Source of the DNA: RGIG6353 sp964650465 | Lineage (GTDB): Bacteria > Bacillota > Clostridia > Oscillospirales > SIG627 | Direction of reading: 5' to 3' | Assembly (NCBI GenBank): GCA_964650465.1 | Contig: CAZYTA010000007.1 | Location: forward strand, 10,311 to 74,310 | Length of the DNA stretch: 64,000 bases | Shown here: piece after piece, positions 25,924-35,029 of the stretch | Position numbering within the stretch: the first letter of the stretch is position 1 | Layout of the letters: each line of letters starts with the position of its first letter | Program-made: the position numbers and the translations under genes | The notes under the pieces: model-generated | Database searches by the model: none | What the model saw: the letters and a program-made list of their open reading frames with translations, nothing else | What the model was told of the DNA's origin: nothing

Positions 25924-26829
25924 CTATCTTTTTTTAGCCGAAACAAAGCGTCCGCCCGAAACCACATCAGCCTTTTCCTCTGCATATCTACCCATCTCGT
26001 CAAGCGCCCAGGCATCTCTTTTTCTGAATGAGTTTTCAAACACATTTCCTATAAGCTTGTTCTCCTCAAGGTGTGCAAGGCAGGTTCTGTTGCAAAGAGC
26101 CGCTATTCTGTCGGGCTTGCCTTTAGCGGAAAGGCGGTTGCGGCAGGCGCCGTTCTTACAAGCGTTGCACTTTGAGTAGTCCACCTTGGCTACAGTCATT
26201 TTCTTGCCGCATATTTCGATCTCCTCGGTCTCTGTCTTGCTTATAGCGCCAAGGGGACAGGCATCTGCACATTTACCGCAAAGGTCGCATATGCTTCTCT
26301 CGATAAGGGGTGTGGGCTGAAGCTCAGCATCGGTAATTATCATATGGAAGCGCTGGCGCGAGCCGTATTTTTCGGAGAGCGGTATTCCCGAAAAGCCAAG
26401 CTCGCATACACCGCAGGCAACTGCCGCATAGTTAAAATCGGGAAATACATTGGGGGCAGGCTTACCCTCCTCTACCGCTATGCCTGTAGGTGCTATTTCT
26501 GACGGATTGGGGAAAATGGGAGCAGCTTCCCAGCCCTCGTCCTCAATGGCATTTACAAGTCCGTAGGTTGCAATGGAGAGGAAATCGTCCTCAAGCCAAT
26601 TATTGCCGAAAAGGGTATAGTCCTGAAAATTAGTACCCTCCTCAACTCCTCTGAGTGCGCCTCTGCACACACGCTTTCCAACCATAATTACAGTTTTACC
26701 CTCGGGGAAGATAGAGAAGGGATTGCGTGAGGGCTCAAGGCCTTCAAATCTTTCCTTGTTTCCGAAGCCGATGAGGTCTATTCCCTCTCGTTTTACGGCT
26801 TCTTCAATCTTTTTCATAAGTTCCTTCAT
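25924..26829 (-). CDS. QueG-like 4Fe-4S protein
   Basis: A 301-aa paralogue of the preceding gene: GIDLIGFGNKERFEG at the start, then EEGTNFQDYTLFG, and a ferredoxin motif CDLCGKCADACPLG near residue 203 with additional cysteines in CNACKNGACRN. It lacks the Cys-rich tail of its partner. The pair probably forms one operon and may form one redox complex or act in sequence; redox partner and substrate are not visible. Confidence 0.8.
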   Translation of the reverse strand: MKELMKKIEEAVKREGIDLIGFGNKERFEGLEPSRNPFSIFPEGKTVIMVGKRVCRGALRGVEEGTNFQDYTLFGNNWLEDDFLSIATYGLVNAIEDEGWEAAPIFPNPSEIAPTGIAVEEGKPAPNVFPDFNYAAVACGVCELGFSGIPLSEKYGSRQRFHMIITDAELQPTPLIERSICDLCGKCADACPLGAISKTETEEIEICGKKMTVAKVDYSKCNACKNGACRNRLSAKGKPDRIAALCNRTCLAHLEENKLIGNVFENSFRKRDAWALDEMGRYAEEKADVVSGGRFVSAKKR

Positions 26830-26926
26830 AGCTGTATTCCTTTCATATTACTGTTCTGATTTCATTATAGAAAAAAGCTTTTAGCTGTGCAATAACAAAT
26901 CAATACATATTTTAACTTTTCGGAAC

Positions 26927-26955
26927 TTGATTTTAAGCAAAGAATATGATAGAAT
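26927..26955 (+). promoter_or_regulatory. Promoter of the 26977 AraC gene
   Basis: TTGATT (26927-26932), 17-base spacer, TAGAAT (26950-26955). The predicted transcript starts at the ribosome site, giving a very short leader. Confidence 0.6.
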
Positions 26956-26976
26956 TGTGGAAAAGGGGTGATTATA

Positions 26977-27759
26977 TTGTATTTCTCGGGGAATATGAAG
27001 ATAAAAAGCTTTCTTGCAATTAACAACAAGTACGAAAAAACGCAACCCATCAATGTTGAAAAGGGACACTTTCACACCCTTACCTACCGTATTTCAGGCA
27101 GAAAGTCCATAACAGACGGAAACGGCAGACAATTTGTATCAAAAAGCGGAAGCATAACCTACATTCCGAAAAATGTAGCTTACACAAGTGATACGCAGGA
27201 AGGCGGGAAAATGTATTCCGTAAACTTCGAGCTTGAGGAGGAGGACTCCTTATCGGAGGCATTTGTTCTTATTCCGAAAACGGTTTCTGCGGTGGGCTTT
27301 GAAAATGCCTTCCGTAATCTTTGTGACAGCTACAGTGTTTTTAACCCAAATGATTATAAAACCAAAGCACTTCTGTATGAGCTTTTTGCCATGATAAAAG
27401 CAGAATGTGACCGCAACGGCGATATCGTCATACCAAGACGCATGTCAGAGGCAAAGGAGACGATTGACAAGCATTTTAACGACAGTTCGCTTTCTGTTGC
27501 TGTTCTTTCGGAGGCGGCAGGTGTAAGTCAGTCTTATTTCAGGAGGGAGTTCAAATCCTGCTTCGGTGTGCCGCCTGTGGAATATATAAGAAATGTAAAA
27601 ATAGAAAACGCCAAAATGCTGCTTAGGTCAGGACTTTATTCCATAAGTGACATAGCGACAGAAAGCGGATTTGACAGCATCAGTTATTTTTCCAGCACCT
27701 TCAAAAAGCTTTGCGGAACAACTCCAAGCAAATATGCCGGTGGCAGACGCCACCTGTGA
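26977..27759 (+). CDS. AraC-family transcriptional regulator
   Basis: A 260-aa regulator with an N-terminal beta-rich sensor and two C-terminal HTH motifs (LSVAVLSEAAGVSQSYFRREFKSC and ISDIATESGFDSISYFSSTFKK). The start is uncertain: TTG at 26977 has AAAAGGGG seven to nine bases upstream; GTG at 26968 and ATG at 26995 both crowd the only G-rich stretch. It is divergent from the QueG-like pair and may control it. Confidence 0.85.
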   Translation: MYFSGNMKIKSFLAINNKYEKTQPINVEKGHFHTLTYRISGRKSITDGNGRQFVSKSGSITYIPKNVAYTSDTQEGGKMYSVNFELEEEDSLSEAFVLIPKTVSAVGFENAFRNLCDSYSVFNPNDYKTKALLYELFAMIKAECDRNGDIVIPRRMSEAKETIDKHFNDSSLSVAVLSEAAGVSQSYFRREFKSCFGVPPVEYIRNVKIENAKMLLRSGLYSISDIATESGFDSISYFSSTFKKLCGTTPSKYAGGRRHL

Positions 27760-27822
27760 TGCTCGCCTATCGTTACAATAGCATTCATTCGGCAAAAGCT
27801 ATACGGCTCTCTTGGTAAAACA
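27741..27822 (+). repeat. Interspersed hairpin repeat, 60403-type
   Basis: Begins in the end of the AraC gene with GTGGCAGACGCCAC and continues through GATGCTCGCCTATCG, TAGCATTCATTCGGC and AAAAGCTATACGGCTC, closely matching the 102-bp units at 60403-60606. Confidence 0.85.
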
Positions 27823-27857
27823 AAAAGCCGAACAGGTTATTCCTATTCGGCTTTTTT
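27822..27857. terminator. Bidirectional terminator
   Basis: AAAAAGCCGAA pairs with TTCGGCTTTTT between two convergent genes. Confidence 0.8.
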
Positions 27858-28718
27858 CTTCATGTCAAACACTGCTATTAAAATACTTGCGGCTATTACA
27901 AGTAAAGAGCCTGCCACAGTACGAACGCTCATAGGCTCGGAGAATACTATAATTCCCACGATAACGCTTGTTATGGGTTCAAGCGTGCCGAGGATTGATG
28001 CCCTCTCCCCTCCTATGATGAAAGTTCCCTGCTGAAACAGCACTACCGCACCTGTGGTAACAGCCAGAGCAAACAGCACACACAGCCCCCAGCCCTTTGC
28101 AGTAGCGGGCAAAGCAAGACTGCTTGTAGTGAGGCAGTAGATAAGCATTATCACACTGCTGGCAAGCGCTATGTAGAAGCTGAACAGAAATCCCTTTATT
28201 TGCCTATATTTAAAATGAGGGAGCATCAGCACATATATTGCGAAGGTTATACCCGACAGTACTGCCCACACACAGCCCTCGATGTTTATTGAGGCGGAGG
28301 GGTCATAAAAAAGCGAGATACCTGCGATACATATGACAACACTTATTATATTGCCTGCATTTGCCTTCTGACGAAGAAATACTATACCGCCCAAAACCAC
28401 AACTGCAGGATAAACAAAGTGTAATACTGTTGATGTTCCGGAAGCTATATAATTATACGAGGTAAACAGCAACAAAGGAGTTACACAGCATCCCAAAGCG
28501 GCAATAATACTAATTGACGGAAGCGCCTTGGGAGGTATCTTCACAGTCTTATTTTGTATATATCCCAATACGGCAAGCGAAGGTAAAGCCAAAAGGTTTC
28601 GCAAAAAAACAAGTGTTGCAGGATTAACACCGTCAGCATAAATATATTTCGACATCAGCGGCATACATCCGTATATAATAGCACTGATAATTACCATAAG
28701 GTATCCTTTGATTTTCAT
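27843..28718 (-). CDS. EamA/DMT-family membrane transporter
   Basis: A 291-aa protein with ten predicted hydrophobic segments in two EamA repeats (the first opening IIYGCMPLMSKY, the second at GCVWAVLSGITFAIYVLML). Members export amino acids, metabolites or nucleotide precursors across the cytoplasmic membrane; the substrate is not readable. ATG at 28718 follows AAAGGAAAACAAATT; a start 18 bases earlier would place the ribosome site inside the gene. A TTGCTT-17-TATAAT promoter lies upstream. Confidence 0.87.
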   Translation of the reverse strand: MKIKGYLMVIISAIIYGCMPLMSKYIYADGVNPATLVFLRNLLALPSLAVLGYIQNKTVKIPPKALPSISIIAALGCCVTPLLLFTSYNYIASGTSTVLHFVYPAVVVLGGIVFLRQKANAGNIISVVICIAGISLFYDPSASINIEGCVWAVLSGITFAIYVLMLPHFKYRQIKGFLFSFYIALASSVIMLIYCLTTSSLALPATAKGWGLCVLFALAVTTGAVVLFQQGTFIIGGERASILGTLEPITSVIVGIIVFSEPMSVRTVAGSLLVIAASILIAVFDMKKKAE

Positions 28719-28747
28719 AATTTGTTTTCCTTTCATAATAACGTTTA

Positions 28748-28776
28748 ATTATACCAAATAAAGACAAAAAAAGCAA
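28748..28776 (-). promoter_or_regulatory. Promoter of the EamA transporter
   Basis: Minus-strand TTGCTT (28771-28776), 17-base spacer, TATAAT (28748-28753). Confidence 0.65.
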
Positions 28777-28782
28777 TACCTC

Positions 28783-28811
28783 TTGACTAATAATCGATAA
28801 TGCATTAGAAT
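28783..28811 (+). promoter_or_regulatory. Promoter of the lipoprotein amidase
   Basis: TTGACT (28783-28788), 17-base spacer, TAGAAT (28806-28811). Confidence 0.65.
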
Positions 28812-28842
28812 TTAACAAACAAACATAAAGAGAGTCAAAAAT

Positions 28843-29559
28843 ATGTATATTAAGCTTATATTACTGATTATGTCTGTTATATTTGTTCTGACCGGCTGCA
28901 CAGACAAAAATGTTGAAAAATCTACTCCCCACCATCTAAGGGATGAAGCGGCTTTGGCAACAACCACCAACCTGCAAGACCCTCTGACGGTTTCTGACTT
29001 GGCGGTTGAAAACTTTCTTTTACCGTTTGAAAAATTTTCCTGGAATCGTGAATACCCCCCGGAATATGTGATGATTCATTTCACAAGTGCGGTAATGCTG
29101 TCAAAGGACAGTCCTTACAATATGGATGCAATACGAGAAATATTTGTTGATAGTGAAATAAGCATACATTATATAATCGACCGAAACGGTACCGTTCAAT
29201 GCTATATTCCCGAAAACCGTGCCGCATGGCATGCAGGTAAGGGAAGCTTCGGCGGATACAAAAAGCTTACAAACGCAATGAACAAGTATTCTATAGGGAT
29301 TGAACTTGTAGCTATCGGTTCTCAAAACGATATGTCTGTATATATGACCGAGGAAGAATATAGTGCCATTGATGCTTCGCTGATTGGTTTTACAGACGAG
29401 CAATACAACGCTCTCATCCCTTTGGTTAAGGATATATGCAAACGTAACTCTATTCCGTTTGACAAAGAGCATATAATAGGACACAGTATGTACAAGCCGC
29501 AAAAGACAGACCCGGGAGAATTATTTGACTGGAGCAGGCTTTTTGAAAAACAAAAATAA
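28843..29559 (+). CDS. N-acetylmuramoyl-L-alanine amidase (Amidase_2), lipoprotein
   Basis: A 238-aa cell-wall hydrolase. Residues 1-19 form a lipoprotein signal with lipobox LTGC (Cys 19), so the enzyme is anchored outside the membrane. The catalytic domain (about 60-230) has the zinc ligands His in YVMIHFTS and His in IIGHSMY, the strand IHYIIDRNGTV and the loop KTDPGELFDW, as in AmiD and PGRP-type amidases that cut the amide bond between MurNAc and the stem peptide. A role in wall turnover or in muropeptide scavenging is likely. Confidence 0.9.
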   Translation: MYIKLILLIMSVIFVLTGCTDKNVEKSTPHHLRDEAALATTTNLQDPLTVSDLAVENFLLPFEKFSWNREYPPEYVMIHFTSAVMLSKDSPYNMDAIREIFVDSEISIHYIIDRNGTVQCYIPENRAAWHAGKGSFGGYKKLTNAMNKYSIGIELVAIGSQNDMSVYMTEEEYSAIDASLIGFTDEQYNALIPLVKDICKRNSIPFDKEHIIGHSMYKPQKTDPGELFDWSRLFEKQK

Positions 29560-29593
29560 ATAACGATGCAATTTCACGATAAACAAGCAAGCA

Positions 29594-29634
29594 GGGGCTG
29601 TAAAAAAACTCGAACAGAGTTTTTTTACAGCCCC
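29594..29634. terminator. Terminator-like 17-bp hairpin after the amidase
   Basis: GGGGCTGTAAAAAAACT pairs perfectly with its complement around a seven-base loop. The U-run lies inside the stem, so it can work in either direction. Confidence 0.75.
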
Positions 29635-29874
29635 GACTTATAGGGGATAGGAAAAAAATGCTTCAGAATGGACAAACCGAAGCCCGTCAGCGTACGATTG
29701 TACGGTAGTGGCGAGGTTTGTTCATAGCCAAAAACATATATTTTTTCGAGAAAACTTGATTTTCAAGTTTTTACCTTGAAAATTTTGACTTTCAAACTGT
29801 TAAAGAGATTTTATTTGCCTCTATTTCCTTATCGTTTTTGGCGGTCTGGACTTTTTTACATCCCCTTGTTGCTA
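29635..29874. other. Intergenic region with a structured element, no gene
   Basis: ATGGACAAACC (29668-29678) pairs with GGTTTGTTCAT (29715-29725, one wobble), and CGTAC/GTACG (29691-29704) forms an inner hairpin. The remainder is AT-rich with nested short inverted repeats. Bases 29848-29867 recur exactly, inverted, at 53408-53427. I see no ORF or promoter. Confidence 0.5.
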
Positions 29875-31227
29875 TTAAAATATAATACTTTTACCGCCTC
29901 GCGAGGCTGTTATTTTTTCGAGAACATAACCGATTGTTTCCTCTAAGGTCAAGCTCTTCTGTTCACCTGTTGACATGTCCTTGACAGACAAAGTGCCGTT
30001 TTGTATTTCATCCTCTCCAAGAAATATTACATACGGAACAGAAAGTGCATCTGCGTACGAAATCATTTTCTTGAATTTCTTCTTTTCCATGTATATCTGT
30101 GTTCTTATATCCGAAGCTCTCAATACGGACGATATTTCAACAGCCTTAGACATATCATCCACCATTGGAATTATTATAACATCAGCAGGATAAGAGATAG
30201 TCTTGTTAAGATATTCCCTCTCCCAAAGTATATAAAAAAGTCTTGTAAGACCTATGGAAATTCCTACACCGGGTAATTTGTTCTTGGTATAGAATTCTGC
30301 AAGGTTATCGTATCTGCCGCCGCTGCATATGCTTCCTATCTCGGGATGCTTGTTAAATGTAGTCTCATATACCGTACCGGTATAGTAATCAAGTCCTCTT
30401 GCAATAGTAAGGTCGATACGGAAATTGTTCTTGGGAACACCAAAGCTTGCAATATATCCCATAACGTCCTTCAGCTCGTTGTAGCCTGCATCAAAGATTT
30501 CGTTATTTCCAAGGAAGCCTTCAAGCTTATTCAATGCAGCCTCATCGCTTTCGTTGCCGCAAAGCAGGTCTAATATTCTCTCTGCCATAGCACGCTGGAT
30601 GCCTGATGCAACCAACTCATCCGTTACCTTGTCTGCACCGATTTTGTCTATCTTATCAATTTGGTGCAAAATATCTTCTGTCTTATCTGCAACTCCGAGA
30701 ATAGTAAAAAGACCGTTGAGAATCTTTCGGTTATTAATTCTTATTGTGAAATCCTCAAGTCCAAGACGTGTAAAGACGGTGTATATTATGCTGGGTATTT
30801 CGGCATCGTTAACCACGCTGAGCTCCCCGTCTCCTATTATATCGATATCAGCCTGATAAAACTCTCTGAAACGGCCTCTCTGGGAACGTTCTCCTCTGTA
30901 TACCTTGCCAATCTGATATCTCTTAAAAGGAAATGCCAGCTCATTATAGTTCTTGGCAACATATTTTGCAAGAGGAACAGTAAGGTCAAATCGCATTGTT
31001 ACATCTGTATCACCTTTAGTAAATCTGTACAGCTGTTTTTCCGTTTCTCCTCCTGCCTTCGCAAGGAGTATTTCACTTTTCTCCAGTACAGGTGTATCAA
31101 TAGGATAAAAGCCGAAAAGCTGATACACATCCTCCAGTGTTCTTTTTATTCTGTTAAAAACAATCTGGTCTTTGGGGTTCAGCTCCATGAAGCCCGAAAG
31201 AGTTGAGGGTTGAATTATATTACTCAT
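29875..31227 (-). CDS. hisS: Histidyl-tRNA synthetase
   Basis: Charges tRNA-His. The 450-aa class II synthetase has motif 1 (FNRIKRTLEDVYQLFGFYPIDTP), motif 2 with YRGERSQRGRFREFYQAD, the histidine loop ARGLDYYTG, motif 3 in GVGISIGLTRL, and a C-terminal anticodon-binding domain (about 355-440). In motif 2 the usual R-E/P pattern is modified (QIGKVYRGERSQRGR) but intact. AAAGGAAATTAAA precedes the start. No T-box leader is visible in the 78 bases between it and the next gene, and aspS is not adjacent. Confidence 0.94.
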   Translation of the reverse strand: MSNIIQPSTLSGFMELNPKDQIVFNRIKRTLEDVYQLFGFYPIDTPVLEKSEILLAKAGGETEKQLYRFTKGDTDVTMRFDLTVPLAKYVAKNYNELAFPFKRYQIGKVYRGERSQRGRFREFYQADIDIIGDGELSVVNDAEIPSIIYTVFTRLGLEDFTIRINNRKILNGLFTILGVADKTEDILHQIDKIDKIGADKVTDELVASGIQRAMAERILDLLCGNESDEAALNKLEGFLGNNEIFDAGYNELKDVMGYIASFGVPKNNFRIDLTIARGLDYYTGTVYETTFNKHPEIGSICSGGRYDNLAEFYTKNKLPGVGISIGLTRLFYILWEREYLNKTISYPADVIIIPMVDDMSKAVEISSVLRASDIRTQIYMEKKKFKKMISYADALSVPYVIFLGEDEIQNGTLSVKDMSTGEQKSLTLEETIGYVLEKITASRGGKSIIF

Positions 31228-31305
31228 TTTAATTTCCTTTCAAAATGCTAAAAACTTATGTTTGATTCTATCACGAAATGAGTTTTTTGTCAATACAGAA
31301 TAGCC

Positions 31306-32139
31306 CTATATCAAAGCTTTCGGCTGTGGAAAACAGCCCAGCTTTTGATACTGCTTAGGCGAAAGCCCGTATTTTTGCTTAAACGCCGAACTGAAATAAG
31401 AGGCACAGGAAAAACCCGTGAGACTGCCAATCTCCTCAACTGTCAGTCTTTCCTCCAAAAGCAAGTCGGCGGCGTGCTGTAAACGGATGTTGTTACGATA
31501 TGCAAGAGGGGTAACACCTACAACATTTTCAAAAACTCTGATAAAATGGAATTTACTCATTGCACACATGGCGGCATAATCCTCCAATGAACAATTATCA
31601 TTATATGATTTGTTCATATGTTGAACCGCACAGGCAATACGCTCAAAGCCTTCGTTTGTCCCACCCTGTACCGAATTAACACTGCGTTCCAGCAGAGCAA
31701 ACAACTGTAACAGCTTGTAAATACAAAGCTTTTCGTATAATGGCTGTTTTCTTAAAGTCTCATCAATAATGTCCTCAAATATTCCGCACACCTTTTGACT
31801 GAAAACCGAGTCATACACCTTTGATGTGCTGAGAGAAATTCCGTCAGGAAGAGTGTTGCAGTTAAAATGAACAAAGTAAAACTCTGCTGTTTTGCTTCCT
31901 GTATAAACATGATGCTGTTTCTCGTCGGGAGCAAAAATAACAAATGACCCTGCCCTGCCAGTGGTGAGTGAGTCGAGATAAAATGTCTCGCTTTCCTTGG
32001 CTATATAAAACAATAGCCAATCCTTACGACCGTTTGGTCGGTTTATCTCCCTGCCGGGCTTGGCAAATATGTGTCCGCAACTGACCAATTGTATTCCGGA
32101 AACTTCTGCTTTTTGGTCTGCATAAGTATTGTAAATCAT
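31306..32139 (-). CDS. AraC-family regulator of the divergent dehydrogenase/aldolase operon
   Basis: A 277-aa regulator: N-terminal cupin-like sensor (FVIFAPDEKQHHVY), C-terminal HTH pair (LEDYAAMCAMSKFHFIRVFENV and VEEIGSLTGFSCASYFSSAFKQ). ATG at 32139 is chosen, with GGTGG close upstream; an in-frame TTG at 32172 is an alternative. Divergent from the operon at 32242, so probably its regulator. Confidence 0.85.
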   Translation of the reverse strand: MIYNTYADQKAEVSGIQLVSCGHIFAKPGREINRPNGRKDWLLFYIAKESETFYLDSLTTGRAGSFVIFAPDEKQHHVYTGSKTAEFYFVHFNCNTLPDGISLSTSKVYDSVFSQKVCGIFEDIIDETLRKQPLYEKLCIYKLLQLFALLERSVNSVQGGTNEGFERIACAVQHMNKSYNDNCSLEDYAAMCAMSKFHFIRVFENVVGVTPLAYRNNIRLQHAADLLLEERLTVEEIGSLTGFSCASYFSSAFKQKYGLSPKQYQKLGCFPQPKALI

Positions 32140-32241
32140 ACGCCACCGCAATTTTTCTAAATTTTTTCTCAATATTTCCCATAGATTTGCTCTTATTATA
32201 GCATTAAAATTAAAGTATGTCTATAGAACGGAGAAAAAAAT

Positions 32242-33330
32242 ATGCCTATAAGAGAAGAAGCTTTCAGAATAGGGTGCGGCAGATACCTGCAAAAGCCGGG
32301 TATTCTTTCTGCATTGGGAGAAGAGGTTTTACGTTTAGGTACCGCTCCCCTTGCAATATGCGGAAAAACCGCCCTTGAAATAACTCACAGCAAAATAGAA
32401 AGCAGCTTAAAAAACAGCTGTAAGCGTTATGAGATTGTAACACACAGCGGTACCTGTAATGAAGAGAGAGCAAAAGAATTGGCTGCCTATGCAACCGATA
32501 ACGGATTTGATGTTATCATAGGAGTCGGCGGCGGTGTTATTATGGACTTTGCAAAGCTTATAGCATACCACGCAGGCGTTCCTGTCATAAATGTTCCCAC
32601 ATCATCTGCCACATGTGCCGCATACACTCCGCTGAGTGTATGCTATACCAAGGAAGGCCATACCATCGGAACAAAGCATTTTGCCAATGAAGTCAATGCG
32701 GTTCTGGCAGATTCCGAAGTGATTTCGACACAGCCTGTAAGACTGTTGCTTTCGGGAATATTCGATGCGCTTGCAAAATTCGTAGAAATAAAGCAACGCT
32801 TTAACGAGAATACAATCGATTTTCCTTTAGGACTGGATTGGGCATTCGTTTTATCACAGCATTCCTTTGCTCAATTGAATGCATTAACCGAGCAATGCAT
32901 TGCTGACACCAGAGACGGAAAAATAAGCCAAGCTGTTGAGAGAGTAATATTCACATCAATTGCGGTAACCGGAGTTATAAGCGGAATTGCGAGAGGTTCA
33001 AATCAAACTGCTTTGGCGCACAAGTTTTACGAAAACTCACGGGTGCTGTTTTTCGATGAATGTAAGCCGTATCTCCACGGTGAAATCGTAGGAATAGGGC
33101 TACTGTTGCAAAACATTTTTAACGGTGAAGAAGAAAACAACAAAAAGCTTACCGAGCTGATGAAAAAGCACAATATGCCTCACAGTATAAGGGATATAGG
33201 AATTGACCCCTCGGAAGCTTCTCTAAATAAATACTATGACAGAATCTGTAACAGCAGTGCCATAAGCAAAGACAACACCGACGAATGTAAACGGTTTATG
33301 GAAAGCCTGCGCGCTTTCTGGAGTATTTAA
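32242..33330 (+). CDS. Iron-containing alcohol dehydrogenase / glycerol dehydrogenase family
   Basis: A 362-aa metal-dependent dehydrogenase: NAD motif GVGGGVIMDFAKL near residue 95, PTSSATCAAYTPLSV, the metal Asp in SGIFDALAKF and His ligands in TALAHKFYEN and YLHGEIVGIG. Closest in style to glycerol dehydrogenase and related enzymes acting on polyols or hydroxyacids. The neighbouring KDPG aldolase suggests a step in uronate or aldonate breakdown. ACGGAGAAAA precedes the ATG. Confidence 0.86.
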   Translation: MPIREEAFRIGCGRYLQKPGILSALGEEVLRLGTAPLAICGKTALEITHSKIESSLKNSCKRYEIVTHSGTCNEERAKELAAYATDNGFDVIIGVGGGVIMDFAKLIAYHAGVPVINVPTSSATCAAYTPLSVCYTKEGHTIGTKHFANEVNAVLADSEVISTQPVRLLLSGIFDALAKFVEIKQRFNENTIDFPLGLDWAFVLSQHSFAQLNALTEQCIADTRDGKISQAVERVIFTSIAVTGVISGIARGSNQTALAHKFYENSRVLFFDECKPYLHGEIVGIGLLLQNIFNGEEENNKKLTELMKKHNMPHSIRDIGIDPSEASLNKYYDRICNSSAISKDNTDECKRFMESLRAFWSI

Positions 33331-33347
33331 TCAGGAAAGGATTTAAT

Positions 33348-33989
33348 ATGCAGAACACAATAAACAAAATACACGAAAACAAAATTATAGTAATCGTACG
33401 CGGAGTAGAAACCAAAAAGCTGATCGACCTTGCTGAGGCTATGTATAACGGCGGTATCAGACTTTTGGAATGTACATATGATGCAAGCGGAAAAACAAGC
33501 GATGAAACAATAGCAAACAGCATCGAAATGTTGGCAACACATTTTGACGGAAAACTGACAGTCGGTGCAGGAACAGTACTTACAAAAAAACAAATTGAGC
33601 TGACAAAAAATGCAGGCGGTAAATTCATTATTTCTCCCGATTCCAACCGTGAAGTTATAGAATTCACAAAAGAATCGGAGCTTGTATCCATTCCGGGAGC
33701 CATTACGCCTACCGAGGTTGCTGCAGCACACAGAATGGGGGCGGATTTCGTAAAGCTGTTTCCTGTAGACCTGTACGGACCTAAATACATAAAAACTCTT
33801 AAAGCCCCTCTTTCTCATGTCAGTATGCTTGCCGTCAACGGAATAACAGCCGACAATATGACAGACTATCTGAATGCAGGTGCCTGCGGTGTGGGTATTG
33901 GCTCCGGCATCGTCAACAAAAAAATGATAGAAGAAAATGATTTCGACGGAATAACCGCTCTGGCGAAAAAGTATACTGAAAAGCTGTAA
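33348..33989 (+). CDS. eda: 2-dehydro-3-deoxy-phosphogluconate (KDPG) aldolase
   Basis: Cleaves KDPG (or KDPGal) to pyruvate and glyceraldehyde 3-phosphate. The 213-aa class I aldolase has the Schiff-base Lys in ADFVKLFPVD, the general-base Glu in IRLLECTYD, the phosphate and substrate strands VGAGTVLT and PGAITPTEV, and the late SGIV motif. Second gene of a three-gene operon with a dehydrogenase and an esterase. No KDG kinase or uronate isomerase is in the window, so the rest of the route lies elsewhere. Confidence 0.92.
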   Translation: MQNTINKIHENKIIVIVRGVETKKLIDLAEAMYNGGIRLLECTYDASGKTSDETIANSIEMLATHFDGKLTVGAGTVLTKKQIELTKNAGGKFIISPDSNREVIEFTKESELVSIPGAITPTEVAAAHRMGADFVKLFPVDLYGPKYIKTLKAPLSHVSMLAVNGITADNMTDYLNAGACGVGIGSGIVNKKMIEENDFDGITALAKKYTEKL

Positions 33990-34002
33990 AGGAGAATACG
34001 CA

Positions 34003-35028
34003 ATGAAGTTGACTCTTGAACAAATAAAAGCAATAGCAACAGGCACTGTAAGAGCTGAAGAAGAGGAGGGCAAAATAAGGCTTTACAGATTCACCAAGGA
34101 ACAGGAAGAACTGTACAAAGCTGTAAGTATCGAAAAAAACAGAGGTTTTTATGACCGGAGTCTGGCTACATCGGGTATAAGACTCCGATTCAAAACAAAC
34201 AGTGAAAGTCTCAAGATAAAATTTGAAACAATCAAATGCACCTCACGCGAATATTTCTCTTTTGATATATTTGCAAACGGCAAGCCCTTTGATTACATAG
34301 ACAATTATGCAGGAATTACGTGGCTTGTAAATTATACAGAAACCCCACTTCCTTTGGGAAGCTTCTCAAAGGAAATTACACTCTGCCCGGGAGTTAAAGA
34401 AATATGCATTTATTTTCCGTGGTCGGTATGTCCGTTGATTGAGGAAATTTCCCTTGACAACGAAGCTCTTATAGAGCCAATAAAGCCAAGCAAAAAGCTT
34501 CTTGCCTTCGGTGACTCCATCACACAGGGATATGATGCATTGCGTTCCTCAAATCGCTATGCCGCCCGTCTGGCTGATATGCTTGATGCCGAAGAACTAA
34601 ATAAAGGAATAGGAGGAGAAATATTCTTCCCTCCCCTTGCCAAAACAAAAGAGGCATTTGAACCCGATTACATCACTGTCGCATACGGTACAAATGATTG
34701 GAGTAATGTAACAGAAGATGATTTCAAGGTCAACTGCAAGGAGTTTTATCATTCCCTCAGCAATAACTACCCAAATTCAAAAATCTTTGCAATTACTCCT
34801 ATCTGGAGAAAAAATTATAAGGACAAAAAGGACTTCGGAGCTTTCGAGAACTTGGAAAAAGATATTGTGTCAGCCGTATCAAATCTGACAAACGTTACGG
34901 TCATTTCCGGTTTTGACCTCGTTCCAAAAGACGAGACCTATTTTGCAGACCTGAGACTGCACCCCAATGACATGGGCTTCTCACACTATTCCGAAAACCT
35001 ATACAAAAAGATAAAAGAATACATATGA
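34003..35028 (+). CDS. SGNH/GDSL-family hydrolase with N-terminal beta-sandwich (carbohydrate esterase)
   Basis: A 341-aa cytosolic esterase. Residues 1-155 form a beta-rich domain; the SGNH core follows with block I LLAFGDSITQG (Ser near 170), Gly block NKGIGGEIF, Asn block VAYGTNDW and the Asp/His block DLRLHPND. The two-domain plan resembles CE2/CE3-type deacetylases of plant polysaccharides. No signal peptide, so it should trim imported, acylated sugars. GGAGAA precedes the ATG. Last gene of the operon. Confidence 0.87.
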   Translation: MKLTLEQIKAIATGTVRAEEEEGKIRLYRFTKEQEELYKAVSIEKNRGFYDRSLATSGIRLRFKTNSESLKIKFETIKCTSREYFSFDIFANGKPFDYIDNYAGITWLVNYTETPLPLGSFSKEITLCPGVKEICIYFPWSVCPLIEEISLDNEALIEPIKPSKKLLAFGDSITQGYDALRSSNRYAARLADMLDAEELNKGIGGEIFFPPLAKTKEAFEPDYITVAYGTNDWSNVTEDDFKVNCKEFYHSLSNNYPNSKIFAITPIWRKNYKDKKDFGAFENLEKDIVSAVSNLTNVTVISGFDLVPKDETYFADLRLHPNDMGFSHYSENLYKKIKEYI

Positions 35029-35029
35029 C

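Noticed and set aside
31228..31305. Looked for a T-box leader before hisS
   Set aside because: Only 78 bases, with no specifier or antiterminator structure.
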